Source of the DNA: Gordonia oryzae
GTDB taxonomy: Bacteria > Actinomycetota > Actinomycetes > Mycobacteriales > Mycobacteriaceae
Direction: 5' to 3'
Length of the DNA stretch: 64,000 nt
NCBI RefSeq assembly: GCF_003797185.1
Contig: NZ_RKMH01000006.1
Coordinates: 186,001 to 250,000 of the forward strand
Shown here piece after piece: positions 1 through 13,216 of this stretch. The notes under the pieces were generated by a model that saw only the letters and a program-made list of their open reading frames with translations, ran no database searches and had not been told where the DNA came from. The translations under genes were made by a program, and so were the position numbers. Positions within the stretch are counted from its first letter, which is position 1, and each line of letters starts with the position of its first letter.

Positions 1-329
1 GCGTCATCGCCGACGAGGATCCGCAGCGCGCCCGCGACCAACTCCACCAGGCCAAGCGGCATCGGGTCTCCGCGCTGTTCGGCCGGGGCGGACGCAAGTT
101 CACCGACGAGGACGCCGATGCGATCCTGTCGATGCCACAGGGACGCCAGATCGACGAGATGCTCACCTACTGCGGTGTCGGCACCCCGGACGAGGTACGG
201 GACTATCTCGACTGGTTCGCCGGACATGCCGACGCCGACGAGGTGATCGTCGCGTCGATCGCCCCCGACCGGCAGGTATGGCTGCAGACGCTGGAGCACC
301 TGGCGCCGGCGCAGGTCCCGGCGAGTTGA
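1..329 (+). CDS. LLM-class flavin-dependent oxidoreductase, C-terminal part (5' truncated)
   Basis: Only the last ~108 residues are in the window; the frame is open to base 3 and stops at 327-329. The tail carries the motif YCGVGTPDEVRDYLDWF followed by a strand ending VIVAS and an acidic/leucine-rich end helix. That pattern closes luciferase-like (group 1, MsnO8-type) flavin monooxygenases, where the VGTP segment sits in the last TIM-barrel helix. These enzymes use FMN, or in mycobacterial relatives F420, but the cofactor cannot be told from this piece. It converges on the cupin gene with only 6 bp between stops. Family assignment is by recognition of the C-terminal pattern; the substrate is unknown. 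Confidence 0.7.
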   Translation, partial: VIADEDPQRARDQLHQAKRHRVSALFGRGGRKFTDEDADAILSMPQGRQIDEMLTYCGVGTPDEVRDYLDWFAGHADADEVIVASIAPDRQVWLQTLEHLAPAQVPAS

Positions 330-335
330 GCGCCG

Positions 336-808
336 TCAGGCCAGCCGGAAGTCGGCGAACTCGAATCCGGGTACGACGACGCAACTGACCAGCGCCGCTT
401 CTGTTCCCACGGCTCGCGCCCGCTGCCAGTGCCCCGGCGGCACGAGGGCCTGCGGCCGGTGACCGGCCTCGATGTCGGGTCCGACGACGATCGTTTCGAT
501 GTGCGCGATGCCGGTGGGCCCGGCGCCGAGGGGCACAGCACCGTCACCGCCGAGATCGAGCTCCACCGGCGCACCGCGGTGGAACAGCCACATCTCCGCC
601 CCGCGCACGGTGTGCCAGGCCGATTCCTCGCCGGGCAGCAGCACGAAGTAGATCGCGGTGCCCGCGGCACGGTCGCCGTCGTATCCGGGCAGCGACGCCG
701 CCGGCAGTGTGAGTTCGCTGCGCCACGTCTCGGCGTACCAGCCGCCCTCCGGGTGAGGCGTCAGACCCAGAGGTTGCGCCCACTCCGGCAATGCCGCGTG
801 ATCTTTCG

Positions 809-812
<4 letters not shown>
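336..812 (-). CDS. Cupin family protein (DUF985-like)
   Basis: A 158-residue single-domain protein. The N-terminal HPEGGWYAETWRS motif and the following run AIYFVLLPGEESAWHTV are typical of the DUF985 cupin family, small beta-barrels of unproven catalytic role. A His in SAWHTV and a later PPGHWQRA segment could contribute to a metal site. The ATG overlaps the stop of the upstream PTH2-like gene by 4 bp (ATGA), which itself overlaps serB in the same way. The three genes are therefore very likely translated from one mRNA. No specific function can be assigned. Confidence 0.75.
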
Positions 813-4625
<3,813 letters not shown>

Positions 4626-4900
4626 AGATCCTCCTCTTGCCCGACCGGTCGGGATGCGATGTCCGCCGGTCGGCACATGAACAAACCGAGCGCTGGGTAC
4701 CGATCCTAAACCCTTGCACCCACCCTGGCCGAGTGGGTCCTACGATCTGTCGTACATGATTTCTCGTGGGCACCATCGACGCAGGTCAACCCCAGCACCG
4801 GAGCCGACGCGCCAGGCTCGCCGGAACGTCCCGCCACGGCGTGCGGCCCGGCGGCGACAAGCTCGGGCGGGTGCGGTGGCGGCCCTGCTAGGTTGGGCGG
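4626..4900. promoter_or_regulatory. Divergent promoter region ctaD/fecB
   Basis: 275 bp separates the divergent ctaD and fecB starts and must carry both promoters. The ctaD ribosome site (AGAGGAGG) is at the left edge. I see no perfect palindrome or clear iron-box (IdeR) site by eye. The right half is GC-rich and poor in recognisable -10 elements. Confidence 0.35.
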
Positions 4901-5941
4901 GTGCAGGGTGGCGGTGAGGAACGGGTCGAACGCGGATCCGGCGACAGTGTTCGGAGTCGGTCGAGCAGGCGTGGCGTGGTTGCCACGGCAGTGCTGGTGT
5001 GCGTCGCAACCCTGTCGCTCGGCGCCTGTTCCGACGATCAGCCGTTACTGACCACCCCCGATGGCAAGACCATCTCCACCTCCACCACCCGCATCGCCCA
5101 GGTCAACGTCGTCTCCGCCGACCGCGACTACTCGCGCACCTGCCTGGCACCGACCACCGCCTCCGACCCACGCACCGACCCTAGGCGCATCGTGGTCACC
5201 GACCCGGCGCTGCTCGATGATCTCTGTGCCCTGGGCATCGGCCCCAAAGTGACCGCAGTGACCGCGGCCCCCGGCTCGGTCCCCGCCTATCTCGGACCGC
5301 AGCTGACCTCGGTTCCGGCGATCGGCACCACCCCCGATCCGACGGCGGCCCGCACCGCGGCCCCAGACATCGTGCTCACCACCCCGGCAACCTCAAGCTC
5401 GGCACAGTCCTTTACCGGAACGAAGACGGCGACGATCGCCGACGGCACCTGGCAGGAACGCTTCCAGGCGGTGGCCGCCGCCCTCGGCCGCTCCGCCGAC
5501 GGCACCCGCCTCCTTCAGGAATTCACCGACGAGGCCACCAAGACCGGTACACGGATGGATGCCGCCCACAACCAGGTGTCGCTCGTGCGATTCACCAAGG
5601 ACACCGAGATCATCGCCGGCACCGGTACATTCGCCGGCCAGATCCTGACGACGATCGGCGTGCAGCGCCCCGCCCCACAGCGTGGTGCCGACAGCTTCAC
5701 CGTCACCGACAAGAACTTCACCGACGCCGACGCCGACCTCATCTATGTATCCTTCGACGGCGACGGGGGCCTCGATCACGGCACACAGGTTCTGCTCAGC
5801 GATCGCTGGCTCAACATGGGCGCACCCACTTGGAAGCGCGTCCTCTCGGTCAACGACGAGATCTGGTACAGCGGAACAGGCTTGGCGGCCGCGTGGCTCG
5901 TGCTCAACGATGTGAAGAAGTCGTTGAATGGCAATTCCTGA
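4901..5941 (+). CDS. fecB: FecB-like iron/heme-type substrate-binding lipoprotein
   Basis: 346 residues. A basic N-terminus and hydrophobic stretch end in the lipobox LSLGAC (lipidated Cys43), so it is an outer-face membrane lipoprotein. The remainder has the helical-backbone binding fold of Fe(III)-siderophore/B12 receptors: an IVVTDPALLDDLCALG segment, then PDIVLTT, and a C-terminal region with DLIYVSFDG. Position next to ctaD and serB matches Rv3044 (fecB) of M. tuberculosis, which is reported to bind carboxymycobactin/heme. No permease or ATPase is adjacent, as is usual for FecB. The GTG start is tentative because no strong ribosome site precedes it. Its end overlaps the next gene by 14 bp. 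Confidence 0.85.
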   Translation: MQGGGEERVERGSGDSVRSRSSRRGVVATAVLVCVATLSLGACSDDQPLLTTPDGKTISTSTTRIAQVNVVSADRDYSRTCLAPTTASDPRTDPRRIVVTDPALLDDLCALGIGPKVTAVTAAPGSVPAYLGPQLTSVPAIGTTPDPTAARTAAPDIVLTTPATSSSAQSFTGTKTATIADGTWQERFQAVAAALGRSADGTRLLQEFTDEATKTGTRMDAAHNQVSLVRFTKDTEIIAGTGTFAGQILTTIGVQRPAPQRGADSFTVTDKNFTDADADLIYVSFDGDGGLDHGTQVLLSDRWLNMGAPTWKRVLSVNDEIWYSGTGLAAAWLVLNDVKKSLNGNS

Positions 5942-6701
5942 AGAAGCAACTCCTGACCTGGTCACCCTCGCCCGCACCCTGGCCGATCTGCACGTGCCCG
6001 GCAGCCCGGTTGTGCTGCCCACGGTCTGGGACGCGTGGTCGGCGGCCCTGGCCGCCGACGCCGGGTTCGCGGCGCTGACCGTCGGCTCCCATCCGGTCGC
6101 CGACTCGATCGGTCGCGCCGACCACGAGGGCATGACCTTCGACGAACTACTGACCCGCGTCCGCCAGATCACCGCAGCGGTGGACCTTCCGGTGTCGGTG
6201 GACGTCGAGTCGGGGTACGGCCGGTCGCCGGCCGCACTGATCGACGGACTACTCGACGCCGGAGCGGTGGGTCTGAACATCGAGGACACCGTGCACGCCG
6301 ACGGTGGACGTTTGCGCGCCGCCGGAGAGCACGCCGAACTCGTCGGCGCGTTGCGCACCGCCGCCGACTCCGCCGGTGTCCCGGTCGTCATCAACGCACG
6401 GACCGATTTGTTCCTGCGTGCCGGAGGCGCCGAGACCGACCGCGTGGCCCGCGCGATCGAACGTCTGACGCTCTGTGCGCAGGCCGGGGCGAGCAGCCTC
6501 TACCCCGTCGGCCGACACACCGACGCGGTGCAGCGCGAGCTCACCTCGTCGTTGCCGTTGCCGGTCAACGCGATCGCCGTGCCCGCCGAGGATTCGCTCA
6601 CGCACCTGGCCGAGCTCGGCGTCGGACGGATCAGCTTCGGTCCGTTCTGGCAGGCCGATCTGGCCGCACGATCGAAGGACCTGCTGGCCCGCTGGCAGTG
6701 A
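5928..6701 (+). CDS. Isocitrate lyase/PEP mutase superfamily enzyme
   Basis: 257 residues forming one TIM barrel. Recognisable elements are VLPTVWDAWSAALAADAGF near residues 28-46, the SVDVESGYG segment with the metal-binding acidic residues, NIEDTVHADGG, and VVINARTDLFLRAGG. These are the standard landmarks of the PEP mutase/isocitrate lyase family. The signature Cys of isocitrate and methylisocitrate lyases (KKCGH) is absent, so a mutase, oxaloacetate decarboxylase-like or C-C lyase role on a small oxoacid is more likely. The gene overlaps the end of fecB by 14 bp in another frame, suggesting co-transcription. The substrate is unknown. Confidence 0.8.
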   Translation: MAIPEEATPDLVTLARTLADLHVPGSPVVLPTVWDAWSAALAADAGFAALTVGSHPVADSIGRADHEGMTFDELLTRVRQITAAVDLPVSVDVESGYGRSPAALIDGLLDAGAVGLNIEDTVHADGGRLRAAGEHAELVGALRTAADSAGVPVVINARTDLFLRAGGAETDRVARAIERLTLCAQAGASSLYPVGRHTDAVQRELTSSLPLPVNAIAVPAEDSLTHLAELGVGRISFGPFWQADLAARSKDLLARWQ

Positions 6702-6808
6702 GCGCCCAAAGCGGACCGGGCGCCGATACATGCGCCGACGCCGAGGTGTTCGGCCCGTCGTGATCGCAACCCTCGCGCCCCGGGCGTGCCGGCGCGCACA
6801 GTGGACGA

Positions 6809-7300
6809 ATGACTGTCACCGATGAGTACCTGGCCAACAACGCCGAGTACGCCAAGACCTTCTCCGGTCCCCTGCCCCTGCCACCGAGCCGTCACGTCGC
6901 GGTCGTCGCCTGCATGGACGCCCGCCTCGACGTCTACCGCGCGCTGGGGATCAACGAGGGCGAGGCCCATGTCATCCGCAACGCCGGTGGCGTCGTCACC
7001 GACGACGAGATCCGATCGTTGGCCATCAGCCAGCGACTGCTCGGCACCACCGAGATCATCCTTATCCACCACACCGACTGCGGGATGCTCACGTTCACCG
7101 ACGACGAATTCAAGCGCGACATCCAGAACGAGATCGGTCAGAAGCCGGCATGGGCGGCCGAGTCCTTCCCCGACGTCGAGGAGGACGTGCGGCAGTCGTT
7201 GACGCGCATCCGCAACAGCCCGTTCGTCACCAAGACCAGTTCACTCCGCGGATTCATCTTCGACGTGGCCACCGGCACGCTGACCGAGGTCACCGACTGA
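6809..7300 (+). CDS. canA: Beta-carbonic anhydrase
   Basis: 163 residues. The zinc site is complete: Cys and the Asp-Arg dyad in VVACMDARLDVYR, then HHTDCGML with the His and second Cys ligand. The length and the short C-terminus match the Rv1284-type (CanA) beta class rather than the larger CanB. It interconverts CO2 and bicarbonate in the cytoplasm. A 107-bp gap precedes it and it converges with the DUF2252 gene. The symbol is by similarity of length and motifs only. Confidence 0.9.
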   Translation: MTVTDEYLANNAEYAKTFSGPLPLPPSRHVAVVACMDARLDVYRALGINEGEAHVIRNAGGVVTDDEIRSLAISQRLLGTTEIILIHHTDCGMLTFTDDEFKRDIQNEIGQKPAWAAESFPDVEEDVRQSLTRIRNSPFVTKTSSLRGFIFDVATGTLTEVTD

Positions 7301-7333
7301 GGACTCCGGTCTCGTCACCGAACCCGCAGTACT

Positions 7334-8731
7334 CTACGGCCAGCCCGGCGCCGAAGGGATCGACCCGTCGGCGATCGCGGCGGCCAATTGTGCGTGATCG
7401 CGTTCGGTCTGGTCGGCGTAGGCGTGCGCGAAACGCACCATCGATTCCTCAACCTTGTCGGAGGTGCCGAGATAGTCGGCGATGGCGCGGGCGTCGCCGC
7501 TACGGGCATGGGCTCGCGCGAGCACGTGGCCGCACGCGGCGGCGAACTGCGACAGCGCACGCGACACAGTCGGACCATCCGGAATAACCTTGCCATCGCG
7601 GAACTGTCGGACGTAGAACTCCCACTCCCCGATCGTCGTCCACCCCAGGAACATGTCCGAGGCGGTCTGAATCAGGCGCTGACCGTTGACAACCCGCTGA
7701 CCGTGATGGCCGTAGGCGCTCGGTGCGACCACCTTCTCGTACACCGACGGGGCGGCCTGTTTGATCTGAAAGAACAGCGGGTCTCCGGTCTCGTGCTCCT
7801 CGGCGAGGTTCAGGAACACCCGCATGCCGACGCTGCCCACCCCGACGATCTGCTGCACCGCGTCGACGAGGTCGAAGCGACGCAGCAGGGCTGCGACGTT
7901 CTCCGGCACCGACGCGTAGTACGCGACGATCACGTCGTTGAGGACGTCGGAGTAGTCGGCCAACGCGTGCACCCGATAGGGCGGCTCCTCCTTGATCATC
8001 CGGCGGCCGTCGACGAGGTGGGTGAGTTTCTTCGAGGCTCCTCGGCTGGTCCGCTTCTGCGCCCGTTTCTCGATCACCCTGTCCAGGCGTGCCCCGTTCG
8101 CCGGGGTCGCAACGTAGCCGGTGAGCTCGTCGACGGAGAACTTCTCGGCCCACACATCGAGGATCGGCCACCCCGAATAGGTGCGCATCCACCTGCGGTA
8201 GCCGCCGAACCCGGCGCGAACCGCCTCGGTGGCAGTCGCGTCGGCGACCTTGTTATCTCGTGCCAGCACCACCAGACTTGCCAGGAATCGCAGCACATCC
8301 CACTCGAACGGCCCGGGCAGGGTCTCGTCGAAGTCGCGCAGATCGAAGGCCAGCGTCCGCTCCGGGGTGTTCCACAGCCCGAAGTTCAGGACGTGTGCGT
8401 CTCCGCAGAGTTGGACGGTGATGCCGGTGTTCGGCCGGGAACCGAGATCGGCGGCCATCACCGCGGCAGCGCCACGATAGAAGGTCCACGGCGACGCCGC
8501 CATCCGGCCGTGGCGGATGGGGACGAGCCGCTGATCGCGCGTCTCGTTCTGAGCCAGGATGGTCTGCAGCGCATCGTGCCCGCGCCCCGACGGGTCCCAG
8601 TCTCCGAGGGCTCGGCGAGGCACGATCTTGCGTGCGGCCTTGCCCGCCGAATGCTCATTGCCGGAGTAGACGGTGGGGCCGGAGGCCAGCGCCTCACCGT
8701 GGGTCTTCGGAGCGTCGTGGGTGGCGGTCAT
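7334..8731 (-). CDS. DUF2252 family protein (kinase-fold like)
   Basis: 465 residues from the ATG at 8731. An in-frame start at 8794 would add 21 residues lacking conservation features, so I prefer the inner start. The family is recognised by HGRMAASPWTFYRGAAAVMAADL, CGDAHVLNFG and FDLRDFDETLPGPFEWDVLRF. The CGDAHxxNFG / DxRDFDE pair resembles the HGDxHxxN catalytic loop and DFD metal motif of aminoglycoside-phosphotransferase-like kinases. A small-molecule kinase activity is plausible but unproven. It is divergent from the SNF2 helicase with a 78-bp gap. Confidence 0.85.
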   Translation of the reverse strand: MTATHDAPKTHGEALASGPTVYSGNEHSAGKAARKIVPRRALGDWDPSGRGHDALQTILAQNETRDQRLVPIRHGRMAASPWTFYRGAAAVMAADLGSRPNTGITVQLCGDAHVLNFGLWNTPERTLAFDLRDFDETLPGPFEWDVLRFLASLVVLARDNKVADATATEAVRAGFGGYRRWMRTYSGWPILDVWAEKFSVDELTGYVATPANGARLDRVIEKRAQKRTSRGASKKLTHLVDGRRMIKEEPPYRVHALADYSDVLNDVIVAYYASVPENVAALLRRFDLVDAVQQIVGVGSVGMRVFLNLAEEHETGDPLFFQIKQAAPSVYEKVVAPSAYGHHGQRVVNGQRLIQTASDMFLGWTTIGEWEFYVRQFRDGKVIPDGPTVSRALSQFAAACGHVLARAHARSGDARAIADYLGTSDKVEESMVRFAHAYADQTERDHAQLAAAIADGSIPSAPGWP

Positions 8732-8809
8732 CGCTGGATTCTCTCGCAGATTGGCACCGCCGGCGGCCGTTTCGCGGTCGTGTCCGGGTCGCAAACTACT
8801 CTGAAGACC

Positions 8810-11776
8810 ATGTCATCGACTCTCGCGACGCGGGACGGCGAGCCGTCGGCTCAGGGCGGGTCGCTGGTGGGATTACATGCGCTGTGGCGCCCGGGCGTGG
8901 GGTTGGCGGTCTGGGAGGACGCCGGCCGCACCGGCGAACTCCCCGATCCCCTGCGATCACTGTTGGCGGGTAGGCGTTTCCGCCGCCAGATCGACATCAT
9001 CGACGATGCCGGCCGCCGCGACTTCGTCGCCACGATGACCCTGGGTACGGCTTCTGCCGTCTCGTTCCTCGATGCCACCCGCTCGCTGCCCGTTCCCGGC
9101 GACATCGCCTGGTATCGGCACCTCGTCGACGGGGTCCGGCGCTTCGTCGCCGCTGGCGCGGTCGCCCCCGCCCTGGCCGACATCGCTGGTGAAACGGTGT
9201 TCCGCTGGGCGCCATTGCCGACCCCGGCGTGGCGTGCCTGGAGTGCGGTAATCACCGGCGGCGCGCCCGGCGCGCTCGCCGACAACGGTGGCGGCGCCGC
9301 CCTGATGGACTTCGCGGCTGAGGCGGTCGATCACGAATGCCGTTGTCGGATAGATACTTCCGCGTCAAGACTGGGCGCGATCGAACCCACGACGCCGCTG
9401 ATCGCCGCGCTCGTGGGCGACGGTGGGGTGCCGGCGGCCGCCACCCGCCCGGCGGCGATGTCGGCGTGGGCGGGCTGGGGCACGAGCGCCGCGGCCCATG
9501 AGGCCACCCTGATCTTTCGGCTGCACGAACCCGACGACCCGGACTCGCCGATCGACGACCTCGGCCCAGACGACACCGGCCGGGTGCGCACCGACCCGGA
9601 CCGGTTGCGATGGCGTCTTGCAGTGTGTCGACGCTCGATCGACGGTCATGTGGCGCCGGTGTTGCCGGGTCGGCTCAATGCCACCGACCTCGATGAGGTG
9701 ACCACCGAGCTGGCCACCGCGGTCCGGGCGTTTCCCGAACTGCACCAGGCGGATCCGGATCGAACGAGCCTGGACTACCTGCTGCCCACCGAACTTGCCG
9801 AACGACTGTTCACCACAGGCGCCGCCGCGCTGGCCGACGCCGGGTTCCCGGTGTTGTTGCCGCGCACCATCGCCGAGGTTCGGCCGAGTCTGACCATGCG
9901 GGCACGCCCGGTGGTCGGCGGCGGTGCGCCGGCACGCATGGTCGGGTTGCGAGAGATCCGGGAGTTCGAGTGGCGCCTGGCACTCGGCGACGGGCCGGAT
10001 GCGATCACCCTCGGGGAAGCCGATCTGGACGAGTTATCCAGGCAGAAAGGCGATCTCGTTCGAATCCGCGGAGTGTGGGTGCGCGCCGAGGGCGCTCGGC
10101 TGAGCCGGGCGGCCGCGTACGTCACCTCCCAGCGCGCGCTTGCCGGTTCGGGCGGCGCACCCGACATGGGTGAGTTGCTCGGGTTGGTCACCGGTGACAC
10201 CGACACCCTGCCGGTACCGGTGAGCGCAGTGCGCGGACTGGACTGGCTCGACGAGATCGCCGAGACCGGAGCCCTGCGCCCACACCCTATCCCGCCACCC
10301 GAACTGTTGGCGGCCTCGCTGCGCCCGTATCAGCAGCGCGGCCTGGAGTGGTTGGCGCATCTGGCGCGGCGTGGGATCGGTGGCGTCCTCGCCGACGACA
10401 TGGGGCTGGGCAAGACGGTGCAGGTGATCGCTCTGCTCGCCCACGAAGCACATACCGCAGACACTGCCACCCGCTCGCCCACGCTGATCGTGTGCCCGAT
10501 GTCGGTGGTGGGCAACTGGTCTGCCGAATTGGCCCGGTTCGCGCCGAGCATGCCGGTCGCGGTCCACCACGGTCCCGATCGCGCGAAGGGCGCCGCATTC
10601 GCCGCGGTCCACGGCAGCTCCGAGGTGGTGCTGACGACCTTCGCGATCGTCGCCCGGGACCGCGAGTTGCTGGCAGCGCACCCGTGGCGGCATCTCGTCG
10701 TCGATGAGGCCCAGCACGTCAAGAATGTGAGAACCGCTGCGGCCACAGCACTCCGGGCGATTCCTGCCGATCACCGGATCGCCCTGACCGGGACCCCCGT
10801 CGAGAATCGGCTGGAGGATCTGCGCGCGGTGATCGACCTGGTCAACCCCGGGCTGCTCGGGTCGGCATCGACCTTCCGTAATCGCTTCGCCGAGCCGATC
10901 GAGCGCGACCGTGATCCCGACGCGCTCGCCCGGCTGGCCGCACTGACCCGCCCGTTCATCCTCCGGCGCGAGAAGACCGACCCGTCGATCATCACCGACC
11001 TGCCAGAGAAGACCGAGATCACCGTGCGCGCCAATCTCACCGTCGAGCAGGCCGCGCTGTACCGCGCGGTCATCGACGATCTGATGGAGGCCCTGCGGGA
11101 CAGACAGCAGCGCGCGTTGCGCCGGCGAACGGTGTTGGCGGCGTTGACGCGACTCAAGCAGATCTGCAATCATCCCGCGCACTATCTGGCCGACGGCACA
11201 CCGCTGCTCCGTCGGGGCGCCCACCGGTCCGGCAAACTCGAACTACTCCACGACATCGCTACGACGCTGGTCGCCGAGGGTGATCAGGCCCTGCTGTTCA
11301 CCCAGTTCGCCGCGTTCGGCGACTTGCTCTCGGCGTGGCTCACCGAGTTGCTGGGCACCGAGGTCCCGTTGCTGCACGGCGGCCTGGCACGCGGCGATCG
11401 CGACCAGATCGTCGACCGATTCCAGCACGGCAACAACGGGATTCGATCGCCAATCCTGATCGCCACCCTCAAGGCCGGCGGCACCGGCCTGAATCTGACG
11501 GCCGCCAATCACGTAGTGCACGTGGATCGTTGGTGGAATCCGGCCGTCGAGGACCAGGCGACCGATCGCGCGTACCGGATCGGGCAGCGGCAACGTGTGC
11601 ACGTGCGACGCTTCGTGTGCGTCGGCACGCTCGAGGAACGCGTCGACGACCTCATCGCGAAGAAGCGCGAACTGTCACGACTGACGATGTCGGCAGGCGA
11701 GACCTGGATGGGCGAACTCGGCAACGATGAACTCTTCGAACTGTTCCGGTTGCGCGAGGACGCGGTGAGCGAATGA
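8810..11776 (+). CDS. SNF2-family DEAD/DEAH helicase (HelZ-like)
   Basis: 988 residues. The N-terminal half (~1-500) is the poorly conserved SNF2-associated region with a LTMRARPVVGGG segment. The motor follows: Walker A ADDMGLGKTVQV (~residue 525), DEAQ box VVDEAQHVKN (~630), ALTGTPVENRLEDLRA, then the helicase-C lobe with LIATLKAGGTGLNLTAANHVVHVDRWWNPAVEDQA (given here only as a landmark; conserved TGLNL and DRWWNP) and AYRIGQ. This is the Rv2101/helZ type, a double-strand DNA translocase of unknown physiological role. I use the ATG at 8810; the frame is open far upstream but that stretch is antisense to the DUF2252 gene. It is co-directional with the SWIM gene 25 bp downstream, its usual partner. 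Confidence 0.92.
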   Translation: MSSTLATRDGEPSAQGGSLVGLHALWRPGVGLAVWEDAGRTGELPDPLRSLLAGRRFRRQIDIIDDAGRRDFVATMTLGTASAVSFLDATRSLPVPGDIAWYRHLVDGVRRFVAAGAVAPALADIAGETVFRWAPLPTPAWRAWSAVITGGAPGALADNGGGAALMDFAAEAVDHECRCRIDTSASRLGAIEPTTPLIAALVGDGGVPAAATRPAAMSAWAGWGTSAAAHEATLIFRLHEPDDPDSPIDDLGPDDTGRVRTDPDRLRWRLAVCRRSIDGHVAPVLPGRLNATDLDEVTTELATAVRAFPELHQADPDRTSLDYLLPTELAERLFTTGAAALADAGFPVLLPRTIAEVRPSLTMRARPVVGGGAPARMVGLREIREFEWRLALGDGPDAITLGEADLDELSRQKGDLVRIRGVWVRAEGARLSRAAAYVTSQRALAGSGGAPDMGELLGLVTGDTDTLPVPVSAVRGLDWLDEIAETGALRPHPIPPPELLAASLRPYQQRGLEWLAHLARRGIGGVLADDMGLGKTVQVIALLAHEAHTADTATRSPTLIVCPMSVVGNWSAELARFAPSMPVAVHHGPDRAKGAAFAAVHGSSEVVLTTFAIVARDRELLAAHPWRHLVVDEAQHVKNVRTAAATALRAIPADHRIALTGTPVENRLEDLRAVIDLVNPGLLGSASTFRNRFAEPIERDRDPDALARLAALTRPFILRREKTDPSIITDLPEKTEITVRANLTVEQAALYRAVIDDLMEALRDRQQRALRRRTVLAALTRLKQICNHPAHYLADGTPLLRRGAHRSGKLELLHDIATTLVAEGDQALLFTQFAAFGDLLSAWLTELLGTEVPLLHGGLARGDRDQIVDRFQHGNNGIRSPILIATLKAGGTGLNLTAANHVVHVDRWWNPAVEDQATDRAYRIGQRQRVHVRRFVCVGTLEERVDDLIAKKRELSRLTMSAGETWMGELGNDELFELFRLREDAVSE

Positions 11777-11801
11777 GCGGCGCCGAGATGAGTGCACGCC
11801 G

Positions 11802-12605
11802 ATGAGTGCACGTCGCGGCACGGTCCCGGTGCGCGGGTATGCGCTCACTCCGTGGTCACGTGCGTTGGTCGACGTGGCCGAAGGTCGATTCACCGGCGAC
11901 GGCACCGATGCGGCAGTCGATAGCCGCAAAATCACCCAGGCCCGCAGGTACTTCCGCGATCGGCATGTGCATCGGCTGAGGATCGACGCAGGTCGGGTCA
12001 CCTCGTCGGTCGAGGGCAGTCAGCTCGAACCGTTCGAGGTGACGATCGAGATCCGCACCGTCGACACCGCGACGGTGGCAACGCTGCTGCGCGCCGCCGA
12101 CGCTGTGACAGAGGTGATGTCGCTTTCGCGTGGTGAGCAGCCGCGCACCGTCGGTGAACTGGTGCTACCGACCGAAAGCGCCGACATCGTCGGCGCATGC
12201 ACATGCCCCGACGACTCCGGACGGTGCATCCACATCCTGTCGACGTTGTACGAGGTGGCCGTCGAGATCGACCGGCGCCCCACCACCCTGCTGTCCGTGA
12301 TGGGGACGTCGCTGCCGGATCTGCTCGACGCGATCGAAGAACTCGCACCCGCCCCAGACTCCTCCCCGTCGGGTGATAGTGGTCGGATCGGCGACGAGAA
12401 TGACTCCGCACCGCCGCGAATCGACTTCTACGGCACCGGCGCGACCGCTCCCCCGCTCCCCTCACCGCCCCGGATGAATCCGCTCACCGACCTCGACGCC
12501 ACCGCTCTGCGCACCGCGTTGCGGGCCTCCGGAGTCGCCCCCGGCGACATCGCCGAGGCCGTCGACGAGTTGGGCGATCTCTACGACCGGATCATCGAAC
12601 CCTGA
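11802..12605 (+). CDS. SWIM zinc-finger protein, partner of SNF2 helicase
   Basis: 267 residues. The SWIM motif CxCxnCxH is at 133-144 (CTCPDDSGRCIH), inside a fold shared with helicase-linked SWIM proteins. The first ~120 residues contain the ARRYFRDRHV and QLEPFEVTIEI segments usual for this family, and the C-terminus (~200-267) is a Pro-rich linker plus a short helix. SWIM domains bind zinc and are thought to contact DNA or protein. Just upstream, ATGAGTGCACGCCG is repeated almost exactly at 11788 and 11802; the first copy runs into a stop after five codons, so the second is the start. Confidence 0.85.
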   Translation: MSARRGTVPVRGYALTPWSRALVDVAEGRFTGDGTDAAVDSRKITQARRYFRDRHVHRLRIDAGRVTSSVEGSQLEPFEVTIEIRTVDTATVATLLRAADAVTEVMSLSRGEQPRTVGELVLPTESADIVGACTCPDDSGRCIHILSTLYEVAVEIDRRPTTLLSVMGTSLPDLLDAIEELAPAPDSSPSGDSGRIGDENDSAPPRIDFYGTGATAPPLPSPPRMNPLTDLDATALRTALRASGVAPGDIAEAVDELGDLYDRIIEP

Positions 12606-12614
12606 GGGCGGCTC

Positions 12615-13130
12615 TTACACCAAACCTGCGAGCTTGTAGGCGACGAGCGACCCGGACACCGCAACATTCAGGCTCGCTCCGCGCCCGACCATCGGTATCT
12701 CGACGACGTCGTCGAGCACGTCGAGGACGGACTCGCCGATACCTGTGCGTTCGTGCCCGAGTACCACCACGGTACGTCGCCGTGCGATCGGTAGATCGGC
12801 CAGACGCGTTGCGCCCTCGGCCAATTCGACGCCGATGAGGTGAGCGCCGGCATCGCGCTCACGCTCGAGCCACCGGACCGGGTTGCCGGTGCGATGGATA
12901 CATGAGCGACCCGGAACGGTGTTGCCCCGTCGCAGGGCCGGACCCACCCAGTCGTGCGGTGGCACCGCCATACAGGCGCCCACCGCATCACAGGTGCGCA
13001 GCAGGGTGCCCAGGTTGGCTCCGTGCTGGGCCCACAGCGGCGCCAGAATGAGGTGGCCCCAACAGGAATGGGAGCGGGCTCGTCGGGAACGTCGGAGTTC
13101 GTCCGCCCTGCGGACGCGAACGCCGGCCAT
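12615..13130 (-). CDS. TrmH/SpoU-family RNA 2'-O-methyltransferase
   Basis: 171 residues from the ATG at 13130 (a TTG lies one codon earlier). SPOUT knot motifs are present: NLGTLLRTCDAVGA (motif 1), VVLGHERTGI (motif 2, SAM-binding loop) and MVGRGASLNVAVSGSLVAYKLAGL (motif 3). The N-terminal arm is short and there is no separate L30e-like substrate domain. It therefore resembles TrmL/TrmH-like tRNA or small rRNA methylases. The substrate nucleotide is not determinable. It converges with the SWIM gene with 9 bp between stops. Confidence 0.88.
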   Translation of the reverse strand: MAGVRVRRADELRRSRRARSHSCWGHLILAPLWAQHGANLGTLLRTCDAVGACMAVPPHDWVGPALRRGNTVPGRSCIHRTGNPVRWLERERDAGAHLIGVELAEGATRLADLPIARRRTVVVLGHERTGIGESVLDVLDDVVEIPMVGRGASLNVAVSGSLVAYKLAGLV

Positions 13131-13216
13131 CAACTCAGGTGAGGCGCAGCGCCCCTTTCGGTGATCGACATGGCGACCATGCTAGCCGACCGCGGGCGCC
13201 GAGTACGAAGGGACGC

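Noticed and set aside
7388-8809. Open 5' extension of the SNF2 helicase
   Set aside because: The 474 codons upstream of 8810 are antisense to the DUF2252 gene, and the helicase family begins near 8810.
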